The notes: generated by a model not told the origin, from the sequence alone. A DNA stretch of 64,000 bases from Streptomyces dysideae (GCF_001514305.1 NZ_KQ949077.1:231721-295720); one strand, 5' to 3'. Shown: positions 53,932 through 63,015, counted from the stretch's first letter. Translations and numbers: made by a program.

Positions 53932-53960
53932 TACGCCCCTTGCAGGACGCAAGGGGCGTA
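53932..53960 (-). terminator. Perfect 12-bp hairpin terminator after BMP gene 2
   Basis: TACGCCCCTTGC (53932-53943), loop AGGAC, GCAAGGGGCGTA (53949-53960), 36 bases beyond the stop of the upstream lipoprotein gene. Confidence 0.8.
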
Positions 53961-53996
53961 TGGCCTGGGGACGGAGCCCGAAGGCCCCTTGAAGCC

Positions 53997-55067
53997 TTAC
54001 GAGGTCTTGACGGTGACCTTGCCGTCGATGATGTCCTGCTTGGCCTTGTCGACGGCCTCGACGACGTCGGTCATCGCCTGGTACTTCGGGTTGGAGTCCG
54101 CGAAGCCGACACCGCCGGACTTCAGGTCGGCGCGCACGACACCGCTGAGCGGCTTGCCCTCGTAGACGGACTTGGCGAGGTCGTAGACGGCACCGCCGAC
54201 GTTCTTCAGGGCCGAGCCGAGGATGTAGTCCTTGTACTTGGCCAGCGCGCTCTGCTTGTACTGGTCGGAGTCGACGCCGATGGCCCACACCTTGTTGTCG
54301 GCGGCCTCGGAGATCACGCCCTGACCGGACAGACCGGCCGCGTGGTAGATCACGTCGGCGCCCGCCTCGATCTGACCGCTCGCGGCCTCCTTGCCCTTGT
54401 CCGGGCTGGAGAAGCCGCCCTCCGCGGGCGTCTCGGTCAGGTACTGCGACTCGATCTTGACGTTCTTGTCGACGGACTCGACGCCCTGCTTGAAGCCGGC
54501 CTCGAACTTGTGGATCAGCGGGATGTCCACGCCGCCGATGAAGCCGACGTGCTGCTTCTTGGAGGCCTTGGCGGCGGCGACACCGGCCAGGTAGGAGGCC
54601 TGCTCCTCGGAGAAGACGAGGTCGGCGACGTTGTCGGCCTTGACCTGCTCGTCGTCGATGATGCCGAAGGTGGTGTTCGGGAACTTGGCCGCGGCCTCCT
54701 TGACGGCGGGCGCGTAGATGAAGCCGACACCGATCACCGGGTTGTAGCCGGCCTTGGCGAGTTCCTCGATGCGCTGCACCTTGTCTGCGTCGGACTCGCC
54801 GTCGCTCGGCTGTACGTCACGGCCGCCGATGCCGAACTCCTTGTCGGCCTTCTCGAAGCCGGCGTAGGCAGCGTCGTTGAACGACTGGTCACCGCGGCCG
54901 CCGATGTCGTAGGCGAGGCCGATGCCCTTGCCGGAGTACTTGCCGGACTCCGTCGCCTCGCTCGATGCCGATTTGCTGGACTCGCCACAGCCGACGGCGG
55001 CGAGTGCGATGACCGAGGCGGTCACCACTGCTTGGGAGAACCTGGTCCTCCGAGAGATCTGACGCAC
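53997..55067 (-). CDS. BMP-family nucleoside-binding lipoprotein 2
   Basis: Paralogue of the downstream lipoprotein: 356 residues, lipobox LAAVGC, then GIGLAYDIGGRGDQSFNDAAYAGF, YNPVIGVGFIYAPAVKEAA, IGGVDIPLIHKFEAGFKQGV, IYHAAGLSGQGVIS and IGVDSDQYKQSALAKYKD. The C-terminal halves differ more than the N-terminal ones, suggesting different ligand preference. A GTG at 55067 with GAAGGG upstream is the chosen start. Its own hairpin and its own element mean it is a separate transcription unit from the first. Confidence 0.92.
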   Translation of the reverse strand: MRQISRRTRFSQAVVTASVIALAAVGCGESSKSASSEATESGKYSGKGIGLAYDIGGRGDQSFNDAAYAGFEKADKEFGIGGRDVQPSDGESDADKVQRIEELAKAGYNPVIGVGFIYAPAVKEAAAKFPNTTFGIIDDEQVKADNVADLVFSEEQASYLAGVAAAKASKKQHVGFIGGVDIPLIHKFEAGFKQGVESVDKNVKIESQYLTETPAEGGFSSPDKGKEAASGQIEAGADVIYHAAGLSGQGVISEAADNKVWAIGVDSDQYKQSALAKYKDYILGSALKNVGGAVYDLAKSVYEGKPLSGVVRADLKSGGVGFADSNPKYQAMTDVVEAVDKAKQDIIDGKVTVKTS

Positions 55068-55148
55068 AGCAAGCACCCTTCGTCCCCACGGCACCGTCGC
55101 CGGCCCGCTTCCCCAATTAGCCAACTCTGGTGGCGATTTCGGCGCACA

Positions 55149-55160
55149 GTAACGCGCGTA
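55149..55160. promoter_or_regulatory. Nucleoside-regulon element TAACGCGCGTAG (BMP gene 2)
   Basis: Same variant as in front of BMP gene 1 (CTACGCGCGTTA on the gene strand). It lies 82-93 bases before the GTG start. Confidence 0.6.
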
Positions 55161-55310
55161 GAAGGGGAGGGGAACGGGGTTACTCGTGGCCGTTATCGAT
55201 TCGTGCCGACACGGGGTTACGTTCGAACGCATCCGGTTACACCAGGGTGACACAAGGGGACGAAGGGGCGCCATCCAGACAGCGGACGAGCACCCCTTCA
55301 CGATCTCTCC

Positions 55311-56540
55311 TCAGGACATCCCGTCCAGCAGCGCAGCCGCGGTGAACAGCTCCACGCCGACGTCGATGGCCGATTCGTCGGCGTCGAAATCGCCCTGGTG
55401 CAGATCCCGGCCGATCCGCTCACCGGGTGCACGGACACCGAGCCGCGCCATGGCGCCGGGGACGTGTTCGAGGTACCAGGAGAAGTCCTCCCCGCCGAGG
55501 CTCTGCTCGGTGCCCTCGACCGAGTCGACACCGCGCCGGGCGACCATGGCGTCCCGGAGCAGCTCGGTCACACCGGGGTCGTTCACGACGGGGGGCACGC
55601 CCCGCACGTAGTTGATCTCGGACTTGGCCCGGTAGAGGTTGGCGACCTCGTCGATGGCGGCCACGACCAGGTCGGGCGCCTGCCGCCAGGTGTCGAGGTC
55701 CAGACAGCGCACGGTGCCGGAGAGCTCGGCGTGCTGCGGGATGACGTTGGGCGCGTGCCCCGACTCGACCCGTCCCCAGGTCACGGCGAGTCCGCTACGG
55801 GCGTCCACGCGGCGGGCGACGAGGGCGGGGACGTCGGTGACGACACGGGCGGCGGCGGTCACGAGGTCGGTGGTCAGGTGCGGGCGGGCGGTGTGCCCGC
55901 CGGGCCCGTCCAGGGCGATCTCGAGCCGGTCGCACGCCGACGTGATGGCTCCCTGCCGCAGCCCGATCTTCCCGGCGTCCACCTTGGGGTCGCAGTGCAC
56001 GGCGAGCATCCGGCCGACGCCGTCCAGCACGCCGCACTCGATGGCGTCGGTGGCACCGCCGGGCAGCACCTCCTCGGCGGGCTGGAACACCAGCCGTACG
56101 GGGCGCGGGAGGAGCCCCTGCCGGTGCAGGTCGGCGAGCACGAGACCGGCACCCAGGACGACGGTGGTGTGCACGTCATGGCCGCATGCGTGGGCCCGGT
56201 CCGGCACGGTCGACCGGTACGAGCAGTCACTCTTCGTGTCCGGAATGGGCAGGCCGTCGATGTCGGCCCGCAGGGCGAGCATGGGCCGGCCGCCGTCCCA
56301 CTCCCCGATGTCGCAGATGAGCCCGGTCCCGACGGCGAGCACGCGCGGCGCGAGCCCGGCCTTCTCGAGGCGCGCCTTGATCGCGGCGGTCGTGCGGAAC
56401 TCCTGGTTGCCGAGCTCGGGGTGCATGTGCAAGTCGCGCCGGAACGCGACGAGTTCGGCACGGAGCGCTGCGCTCAGCGTGCCGGGAAGCACGGCTCCCC
56501 CGGGAAGGGCCTCGGACTCGTGGGACATCAGTTGATTCAC
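55311..56540 (-). CDS. M20 family amidohydrolase
   Basis: A 409-residue zinc-dependent amidohydrolase of the M20D group (AmiA/AmiB, hippurate hydrolase-like). Motifs: HMHPELGNQEFRT, ALRADIDGLPIPD, HACGHDVHTT, VFQPAEEVLPGGA, and the late LGGEDFSWYLEHVPGAM. M. tuberculosis keeps two such genes (AmiA1/AmiB1) beside deoD and pmmB, so their position near salvage genes is old. The substrate is unknown. The start is GTG 56540 or ATG 56528. No nucleoside element is seen upstream. Confidence 0.88.
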   Translation of the reverse strand: MNQLMSHESEALPGGAVLPGTLSAALRAELVAFRRDLHMHPELGNQEFRTTAAIKARLEKAGLAPRVLAVGTGLICDIGEWDGGRPMLALRADIDGLPIPDTKSDCSYRSTVPDRAHACGHDVHTTVVLGAGLVLADLHRQGLLPRPVRLVFQPAEEVLPGGATDAIECGVLDGVGRMLAVHCDPKVDAGKIGLRQGAITSACDRLEIALDGPGGHTARPHLTTDLVTAAARVVTDVPALVARRVDARSGLAVTWGRVESGHAPNVIPQHAELSGTVRCLDLDTWRQAPDLVVAAIDEVANLYRAKSEINYVRGVPPVVNDPGVTELLRDAMVARRGVDSVEGTEQSLGGEDFSWYLEHVPGAMARLGVRAPGERIGRDLHQGDFDADESAIDVGVELFTAAALLDGMS

Positions 56541-56939
56541 CCTCTGAAGGGTAGGACGCCGAGGCGGCCAACCGACCCTCGATCAACAAAAGTTCAACCC
56601 GTTAGGGGAAGAAAAACTGGCCGCCCGACGCATAGGTATCGGTTGGGATGGGTAAACTCGCCCGCTTTTCCGGCCAAGTCGATCACAGATCGACCACGAG
56701 TCGACCATGGGATCCACGGAGAGTCACCGCGGTACCCGTCCACTCCTCAACGGATACCACGCCCCGCACGCCCCCGTCGGTTCTGTTCACCTGTCGGGAC
56801 CGCACACGGGAAGACCGCCTGGCGCAAGGGCCTCGGGCCTGACAATCGGAGGATCCGGGCTACGGGCCCAACGGAATCGCCCGCTCGGGCGCCCGCGCCT
56901 CGGCCCAACCCTCCCATTACGCTGGTCGTGTCCCGCGAC

Positions 56940-57103
56940 GTGGTGTAGGGGATCAAGCGCTGCGCGTTCCGATTCGAGGCACAGGGCGATCTGTGCCGAG
57001 ACGGTAGTCCACGAGACCTCCTGGCAGGGCGAGTTGGACACCCGATCGGGCCGAGCCACCGTCCCTGGCCTGCGGATTCCGGCGCCTTGATCCCCTACAC
57101 CAC
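56940..57103. repeat. Inverted repeat GTGGTGTAGGGGATCAAG in an 880-bp gene-free stretch
   Basis: The stretch 56541-57420 has no convincing gene. Within it GTGGTGTAGGGGATCAAG (56940-56957) and its exact reverse complement (57086-57103) are about 130 bases apart. The 25 bases outside each arm are also similar (TGTCCCGCGAC and, reversed, CGTCCCGCCAG). A GGCACAG-N6-CTGTGCC hairpin (56978-56997) lies inside. The rest, 56541-56900 and 57121-57400, shows nothing recognisable. The structure may be two inverted promoters, a small mobile element or a structured RNA. Confidence 0.6.
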
Positions 57104-57420
57104 CTGGCGGGACGCCACCATTACGCTCGGTCACGCGGCGGGGCCGACGTCCCACCGACCTCAAGCCGCTGGCCCCAAGTCGCCGAACCCACCCGGCATA
57201 CCGCCGGACCCCGGCCACACCCGGCAAGACCGGTCCGCACCCAGCCGACCGCACCGCCCCTGACCTGGGCTCCGCTCCTCCCCCGTCCGCCCGCTCACTC
57301 CCCGGCGATGCCGACCAGTGGCCGCCGCTCGGTCTCCGCCGACGCTGCCGCAGGCACCGAGGCACCGCACTGGCCGAGATACGGCCGGTCCCCGGCGTTC
57401 CGCCGATAGGGTGCCGGAGC

Positions 57421-58089
57421 GTGACCGACGCCGATGCTGATTTTCTCCGCGCCACCCGGGCCTCGTACGACGCGATAGCCCGGGCCTACACCGACCGTTT
57501 CGCCGACGGGCTGGCCGATCTGCCGCTGGAGCGGGGCCTTGTCGCCGCCTTCGCCGAGCTGTGCCGTGCGCACGCCCCCGCGCCCGTCGCCGACCTGGGC
57601 AGCGGGCCCGGCTATGTCACCGCCCGGCTGGACGCCCACGGCCTGCCGGTCTTCGGGGTGGACATCTCGCCCCGGATGGTGGAGCTGGCCCGGCGGGCGC
57701 ATCCGGGGTTGCGGTTCCATGTGGGGTCGATGACGTCGCTGGACCTGCCGGACGAGACGCTGGCCGGCGTCCTCGCGCTGTACTCGGTCATCCATGTGCC
57801 GGACGAGCATCTGCCCGCGACGTTCGCCGAGTTCCACCGGGTCCTGGTACCGGGCGGGCACGTACTGCTGTCGTTCCAGTCCGGGGAAGCCGAGGACCGC
57901 CTCCATCTGACCGAGCGCTTCGGCCAGGAGATCGACCTCGACTGCTACTGGCGCACCCCGGACACCGTCATCGCCCACCTCACCAAGGCGGGTCTCCGGC
58001 TGCACGCCCGCTTTCTGCGTGAAGCCCGTGCCGAGGAGCAGCGGCCCCGTGCCTTCATCCTCGCGGAGAAGCCCCCGTACCGGTCCTGA
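57421..58089 (+). CDS. SAM-dependent methyltransferase, class I
   Basis: A 222-residue protein of the Methyltransf_11/25 type: ASYDAIARAYTDRFADGL, the SAM motif VADLGSGPGYVTARL, the acidic residue in VFGVDISPRMVELAR, FHVGSMTSLDLPDETL and LVPGGHVLLSFQ. The acceptor is unknown. The GTG at 57421 has TAGGGT eight bases upstream and no ribosome site, so a leaderless message is likely. Convergent with the glycan cluster; no direct link to it is evident. Confidence 0.86.
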   Translation: MTDADADFLRATRASYDAIARAYTDRFADGLADLPLERGLVAAFAELCRAHAPAPVADLGSGPGYVTARLDAHGLPVFGVDISPRMVELARRAHPGLRFHVGSMTSLDLPDETLAGVLALYSVIHVPDEHLPATFAEFHRVLVPGGHVLLSFQSGEAEDRLHLTERFGQEIDLDCYWRTPDTVIAHLTKAGLRLHARFLREARAEEQRPRAFILAEKPPYRS

Positions 58090-58093
58090 ACCG

Positions 58094-59164
58094 CTAAACC
58101 GCGCTCACCGCCGACAGCCGGTGGACGTCCCGTGCCGTCCCGGTGACTCCGGACAGGAAGCCCTGGGCGCGTGGTGAGGCGTTCTCCGTGAGCCACCCGG
58201 GGTCGATGTCGCACACGGCGACGCGGACCTCGGTGCCGGACAGTGCCAGCGGCAGGGTGTGGACGACGGTCGACGGGAAGCTGAGGATCGTCCGGCTGAT
58301 GGGCCCGCGCCGGGCGATCAGCTCCAGCGGCAGGTCCGGGCGTACGATCTCCAGCCCCGTCTCCACCGCCAGCCGGTGCAGTTTCTCGGTGCTTTCGCGG
58401 CGGTGGGCGAAGTAGCGGGTCGCTCCGTGTGTCTTCGCCAGGGCGCTCACCGCCTCCAGGTAGCGGTCGGTGTCGACGACGCCTGTCTCGACGAGCGACG
58501 TACCGACCATGTCCGCGCCCTTGGTGATGCGGGGCGGGCCGAAGCGGGTGCGGGTCCAGGCGAAGGTGTTGGCCGTGACGGTCACGCCCGCCGGTGTCTC
58601 CTCCATCGGCATCGAGGAGAAGATCTCGACCCGGTGGCCCTCGCTCGGCGTCAGGCGCTTCCGGGCGGCTGCGGACACCGGCGCGAAGACCAGGTCCCGG
58701 GGGCCGGGTCGGCCGCCCTTGCGGTGCCAGCGCACCAGGCGTTCCCCGCGGGCGAGCTGGGCGACGAACTCCATGGTCGCCGTGCCGTCGTCGACCACGA
58801 CGAGATCGCGGGCCCTGGTGATCGTCAGCAGGAGTTGTACGTATCGCGAGAAGGGGTCACCCAGCACGACGCGGGCGGCACGGCGCAGCATTCCGGCGAG
58901 GCCGCCGATCGTGTGGAACGGGGCCGCCGTGCCGCCCCGTGCCTCCTCCCAGCGGACCTCGTGCCCCTCCTCCCGGGCCAGCTCGGCCATCCGGCGCAGC
59001 TGGCCTCGGGTCATGGGGTCGATCGGGGACAGGACGACGAGGGTGAGCCCCGCGCCGAGGGCATGCTCCTGGGCATGCGCCCACTCCAGTACGTTCAGCA
59101 GCTGTACCGGGCTCTCGACGAAGGCGAGAGTGCGGGGGCCGGGGTTCCCGGCGCGGGGGCTCAT
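58094..59164 (-). CDS. Polysialyltransferase-like glycosyltransferase
   Basis: About 356 residues. The start PRTLAFVESPVQLLNVLEWAH, then RDLVVVDDGTATMEFV, YFAHRRESTEKLH, and SFPSTVVHTLPLAL match the bacterial polysialyltransferase-like family (PF07388). Placed after neuB and neuA, it most probably adds nonulosonic acid units from CMP donors to a cell-wall polymer. In S. coelicolor a neighbouring gene group makes a teichulosonic acid of Kdn, from memory. Last gene of the minus-strand cluster. The start is ATG 59164. Confidence 0.8.
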   Translation of the reverse strand: MSPRAGNPGPRTLAFVESPVQLLNVLEWAHAQEHALGAGLTLVVLSPIDPMTRGQLRRMAELAREEGHEVRWEEARGGTAAPFHTIGGLAGMLRRAARVVLGDPFSRYVQLLLTITRARDLVVVDDGTATMEFVAQLARGERLVRWHRKGGRPGPRDLVFAPVSAAARKRLTPSEGHRVEIFSSMPMEETPAGVTVTANTFAWTRTRFGPPRITKGADMVGTSLVETGVVDTDRYLEAVSALAKTHGATRYFAHRRESTEKLHRLAVETGLEIVRPDLPLELIARRGPISRTILSFPSTVVHTLPLALSGTEVRVAVCDIDPGWLTENASPRAQGFLSGVTGTARDVHRLSAVSAV

Positions 59165-59222
59165 CGACGTACGACCGTCCAGTCGTAAGGCGCTCAACAG
59201 GCGCTCTGAAGGGAGCTGGGAC

Positions 59223-60161
59223 TCAGACCGCGACCGGCTCGCCGGCCGCCGCGGCGATCTCCGCCTCGGCGACCACACCGGCGACGCGGCGCAGCTTCTT
59301 CATCGGGCCTAGCTCGGACTCGTAGACCTTCTTGACGCCGTCGCCGAGGGAGGCCTCGATGGTGCGGATGTCGCGGACGAGGCGCTGCAGGCCCTGCGGC
59401 TCTACCGAAGCGGCCTGGTCGGAGCCCCACATGGCGCGGTCGAGGGTGATGTGACGCTCGACGAAGGTGGCGCCCAGGGCGACCGCGGCCAGCGTGGTCT
59501 GCAGGCCCGTCTCGTGGCCGGAGTAGCCGATCGGGACGTTCGGGTACTCCGCCTGGAGGGTGTTGATGACGCGGAGGTTGAGCTCCTCGGCCTTCGCCGG
59601 GTACGTCGAGGTGGCGTGGCAGAGCAGGATGCTGTCCGAGCCCAGGACCTCGACCGCGTGGCGGATCTGCTTCGGCGTCGACATGCCGGTGGAGAGGATG
59701 ACCGTGCGGCCGGTCGAGCGCAGGGCGCGCAGCAGCTCGTCGTCCGTCAGGGAGGCGGAGGCCACCTTGTGGGCGGGGACGTCGAACTTCTCCAGGAAGG
59801 CGACGGCCTCGGTGTCCCACGGGGAGGCGAACCAGGCGATGTCCTTGGACTTGCAGTAGTCGTCGATCTGGCGGTACTCGTCCTCGCCGAACTCCACGCG
59901 GTGGCGGTAGTCGATGTACGTCATCCGGCCCCAGGGGGTGTCGCGCTCGATGTCCCACTGGTCGCGCGGGGTGCAGATCTCCGGGGTGCGCTTCTGGAAC
60001 TTGACGGCGTCGCAGCCGGCCTCGGCGGCGGCGTCGATGAGCTTGAACGCGTTCTCGAGCTCGCCGTTGTGGTTGATGCCGATCTCGCCGACGACGTAGA
60101 CGGGGTGACCCGGGCCGGCGGTCTTCGAACCGAAGGAGCGGAGGCGGGAGTTGGTGCTCAT
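59223..60161 (-). CDS. neuB: N-acetylneuraminate/Kdn synthase-like (NeuB), lacking the SAF domain
   Basis: Condenses phosphoenolpyruvate with a mannose derivative into a nine-carbon nonulosonic acid. The 312-residue TIM barrel has VYVVGEIGINHNGE, CDAVKFQKRTPE, FASPWDTEAV, the ERHITLDRAMWGSDQAASVEP signature, and LSTGMSTPKQI. Ordinary NeuB proteins carry a C-terminal antifreeze-like SAF domain that covers the active site of the partner subunit; it is absent here, the chain ending soon after the barrel. The gene follows the neuA-phosphatase gene by 14 bases. The ATG at 60161 has AAGGA upstream. Confidence 0.88.
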   Translation of the reverse strand: MSTNSRLRSFGSKTAGPGHPVYVVGEIGINHNGELENAFKLIDAAAEAGCDAVKFQKRTPEICTPRDQWDIERDTPWGRMTYIDYRHRVEFGEDEYRQIDDYCKSKDIAWFASPWDTEAVAFLEKFDVPAHKVASASLTDDELLRALRSTGRTVILSTGMSTPKQIRHAVEVLGSDSILLCHATSTYPAKAEELNLRVINTLQAEYPNVPIGYSGHETGLQTTLAAVALGATFVERHITLDRAMWGSDQAASVEPQGLQRLVRDIRTIEASLGDGVKKVYESELGPMKKLRRVAGVVAEAEIAAAAGEPVAV

Positions 60162-60175
60162 GGCGGTAGCTGTCC

Positions 60176-61438
60176 TTACTTGGTGAGGGAATCGAGAGAG
60201 GGGCCGAGGATCCAGCTGGCGATCTCTCGGATCGCGCCGTCGCCACCGGGAACGGTGGTGACCGCGCGTGCGGCGCCGCGCACGACGTCGTGGGCGCTCG
60301 CGACCGCCACGGGCCAGCCGACGAGGGCGAAGCACGGGAGGTCGTTGACGTCGTTGCCGACGTAGAGCACGCGCTCAGGCGCGATGCCCTGCTCCTCGCA
60401 CCACTGCTTCAGCGCGAGGTCTTTGCGGTCGATGCCGTGCAGGACCGGGATCTTGAGCTTCCGGGCCCGGGCGGCGACGACCGGGTTCTGCTCCGTGGAG
60501 AGGATCAGCATGTTCAGGCCCGACTTGCGCAGGGCGGCGATGCCGAGGCCGTCTCCGCGGTGCACGGAGACGAACTCCTTTCCATCGGCGTCGATCAGCA
60601 CCCGGTCGTCGGTCTGGGTGCCGTCGAAGTCCAGTACGACCGCGTCGATGTCGTCGGCGGTCGGCAGCGAACCGGGACGGTCCGCGTCGAAGAGGGGGGC
60701 AAGCGCGCGGGCGCGGGCCAGGTCGTGCGGGTCGTCGATCTCCAGGACCCGGGCGGGGTCGGTGCGCACGAGTTCCGTGCGGCCGAAGAAGCGGTGCTTG
60801 TGCTCGCGGAAGCCTCTGGCGTCCATCGCGTAGGCGGCGCCGGTCTCCAGGAAGTCCTGGGGGCGGTCCTGGCGGCGCGGGCGGAAGGACTTGTCGTGGT
60901 TGACGCCGAAGCCGCCACCGGCTGCGATCGTGCGCTCGGCTTCCGCGGCGGCCGACTCGTCGTCGCCGTGGCGCCACACGAAGCCGTGGAAGGGCGCGAC
61001 GGTCAGGGAGGTGTCGGCGCCGTTGGCGACGATCGCCTTGACGACGGCGTCGATGTCCTCGCGGACGATGAACGGGCTGGTGCACTGCACGAGGAGCACG
61101 ACGTCCACCGGGGCCCCGTGCAGCGCCTCGTGCGCGTCCATGGCGTGCAGCACGGCCGCCTCGGAGGTGGCGGTGTCGCCGGCGATGGCGGCGGGGCGCA
61201 GCACGATCTCGGCGCCGGCCTGGCGGGCGGCGGCCGCGATGCCCTGGTCGTCGGTGGAGACGAGGACGTCGGTCACCAGCCGGGAGGCCCGGCACTCGCG
61301 CACCGCACGCGACACCAGCGGTACGCCGCCGACGGGGGTGAGGTTCTTCGCGGGCACGCCCTTGGAGCCGCCGCGGGCGGGGATCACGGCGAGCACCCGG
61401 CGTACCGAGGCGCCTGGACCTGCTTCCGACTGGGACAT
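60176..61438 (-). CDS. neuA: CMP-nonulosonate synthetase (NeuA) fused to HAD phosphatase
   Basis: A 420-residue two-domain enzyme. The N-terminal half has the cytidylyltransferase signature VIPARGGSKGVPAKNL and VLLVQCTSPF, giving CMP-activated sugar. The C-terminal half (about 270-420) is a KdsC-like HAD phosphatase with DFDGT, HRGDGLGIAAL, ILSTEQ, RKDLALKQ and GNDVNDLPC motifs. The pair fits a route via nonulosonate-9-phosphate: NeuB makes the phosphorylated acid, the HAD half removes phosphate, the NeuA half activates the sugar. AAGGAG precedes the ATG at 61438. Confidence 0.9.
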   Translation of the reverse strand: MSQSEAGPGASVRRVLAVIPARGGSKGVPAKNLTPVGGVPLVSRAVRECRASRLVTDVLVSTDDQGIAAAARQAGAEIVLRPAAIAGDTATSEAAVLHAMDAHEALHGAPVDVVLLVQCTSPFIVREDIDAVVKAIVANGADTSLTVAPFHGFVWRHGDDESAAAEAERTIAAGGGFGVNHDKSFRPRRQDRPQDFLETGAAYAMDARGFREHKHRFFGRTELVRTDPARVLEIDDPHDLARARALAPLFDADRPGSLPTADDIDAVVLDFDGTQTDDRVLIDADGKEFVSVHRGDGLGIAALRKSGLNMLILSTEQNPVVAARARKLKIPVLHGIDRKDLALKQWCEEQGIAPERVLYVGNDVNDLPCFALVGWPVAVASAHDVVRGAARAVTTVPGGDGAIREIASWILGPSLDSLTK

Positions 61439-61470
61439 GGGTTCTGCTCCTTGACGTGGGATCTGGCGGC

Positions 61471-62817
61471 TCACAGCTCCCCCATCCGCCGGATGACAGG
61501 TGCCACGCGCTGCACGCCGTGCCGGTAGGCGCCGCGTGCCGCCCGGCGCACTATCTGGCGGACCGGGCCGGGCTCCTTGTCGTGGGCGGGGGCGCCGGGC
61601 AGCGGGCTGCCGTCCGGGCCGAGGTGGTGGCGGGCGAGGATGCCGGGCAGATAGCCGGGCGCGGTGGCGGGTGTGTAGTACGGGGTGAGGGCGGGCAGTC
61701 CGCCGGGGCGCTCCAGCAGCGTGGCGATACGCTCGCGGGCCGCGTCGAAGGCGGTGGCGTACGAGCCGTCCGCGGCGACGCCCTGCCGGGACACCCACTC
61801 CTCGTCGGGCACCGGCCGGTGCCCTTCGTCCAGCTGGTCCCAGGAGGCGAGGCAGCCGGAGCCGACGAAGTGGTGGTTGCCGAGCACCTCACGCACGCCG
61901 AGGTCGGTGAGGACGACGGTGGGGATACGGCGGTGCAGCGACTCCAGCGCGGCCGTGGAGCTGATCGTGACCAGCAGGTCGGTGCGGTCGAGAACCTCGC
62001 CCATGTTCCCGTAGACCAGGCGGAAGTTGGCCGGCGGGTCGAGCCGCTGCACCAGCTTCTGGTACGGCAACTCCTCGATGTGCGTGGTGTGTTCGCCCGG
62101 CTTGGAGCGCAGCTTGAGCAGCACCTCGCGCTCGGGGTGCAGCCGCGCGTGCTGGATCAGGCGGTTCAGCAGGTACGTACGGTCCTTGCGGCTGTCCGGC
62201 ACGGAGGGCTGGGCGGCGAAGACGACCGTGTACGGGTCGTGCTCGCCGGCGTAGGGATCCCCGCCGAGGAACGGCAGCGCCACCTCGGTCACCGCCGAGG
62301 CGTCGGCGCCGACCCCCTCGTACACCGCGCGGAAACGCTCTGCGTCCTGGCGGGAGTTGGCGAGGACGAGGTCCGCGCCGTGCCGCAGCAGCAGCCCGTC
62401 GGCGAGCTTCTCGTAGACGACGCCGACATAGCCGGTGACGACGACCGGCCGCTCCGGCCGCCCCTCCCAGACCCGCTTCAGGCCGTGCAGCATGGCCTGC
62501 ACACCGCCGCCGACGAGCGAGAGGACCAGGACGTCGTACGACTCCTGCGCCATGGAGCGCAGGAACTCGACGGCCGTGACCTCCTTCAGGGAGTCGGCGC
62601 GCACGCCCACCTCTGCCAACTGGCGGGCCGTGGGTGTGGCACGGCCGCGCAGCAGGAATCCGTCCAGGGCGGGGCTCACTTGCGCCTCGCCGCGCGGTCC
62701 GGCTTCCATGGACAGGCCCGGCGCGATGCGGTCCGCGGTCAGCGCACCCCATTTCCAGCGGGTGTCGGAGTCCGCGAGGACGGCAATTCGCAGGGGCTTC
62801 GTTGTACTTGCTGGCAC
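61471..62817 (-). CDS. DUF6716-type putative glycosyltransferase
   Basis: A 448-residue protein of the Streptomyces DUF6716 group of putative glycosyltransferases: LRIAVLADSDTRWKWGALTADRIAPG, VLVLSLVGGGVQAMLHGL, RPVVVTGYVGVVYEKL, a LPFLGGDPYAG segment, and LVTISSTAALESLHRRIPTVVLTDLG, which resembles a GT-B donor-binding loop. The first gene of a four-gene minus-strand unit that continues with neuA, neuB and the polysialyltransferase-like gene. The GTG at 62817 follows TAGCGT by seven bases, so leaderless transcription is likely. Confidence 0.76.
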   Translation of the reverse strand: MPASTTKPLRIAVLADSDTRWKWGALTADRIAPGLSMEAGPRGEAQVSPALDGFLLRGRATPTARQLAEVGVRADSLKEVTAVEFLRSMAQESYDVLVLSLVGGGVQAMLHGLKRVWEGRPERPVVVTGYVGVVYEKLADGLLLRHGADLVLANSRQDAERFRAVYEGVGADASAVTEVALPFLGGDPYAGEHDPYTVVFAAQPSVPDSRKDRTYLLNRLIQHARLHPEREVLLKLRSKPGEHTTHIEELPYQKLVQRLDPPANFRLVYGNMGEVLDRTDLLVTISSTAALESLHRRIPTVVLTDLGVREVLGNHHFVGSGCLASWDQLDEGHRPVPDEEWVSRQGVAADGSYATAFDAARERIATLLERPGGLPALTPYYTPATAPGYLPGILARHHLGPDGSPLPGAPAHDKEPGPVRQIVRRAARGAYRHGVQRVAPVIRRMGEL

Positions 62818-63015
62818 AACGGAGACGCTAGGAAGCAATTTCTAGGTCCGGCCCAACCGCAACTCAACGAAAAGTTAACAACACCCCACCGAGAGCCGAA
62901 CTGGCCTGCCGATTCCCGGAAAGTACAAGGGATGCACCGTTCCGACACATTGAGTTCACTCCCCGTACCCCCACCGGAAAGTTCCCGAGCCGGGCGTTCT
63001 CCTAGCCTTTTGCAG

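Noticed and set aside
52736..55067. Tandem BMP lipoprotein genes as an assembly duplication
   Set aside because: They differ throughout, including signal peptides and C-termini, and have different terminators, so they are true paralogues.
56648..57255. Several frames of 60-120 codons between the amidohydrolase and the methyltransferase
   Set aside because: Arg/Gly/Pro-rich shadow composition, no ribosome sites and no domain; the inverted repeat is the only structure seen.
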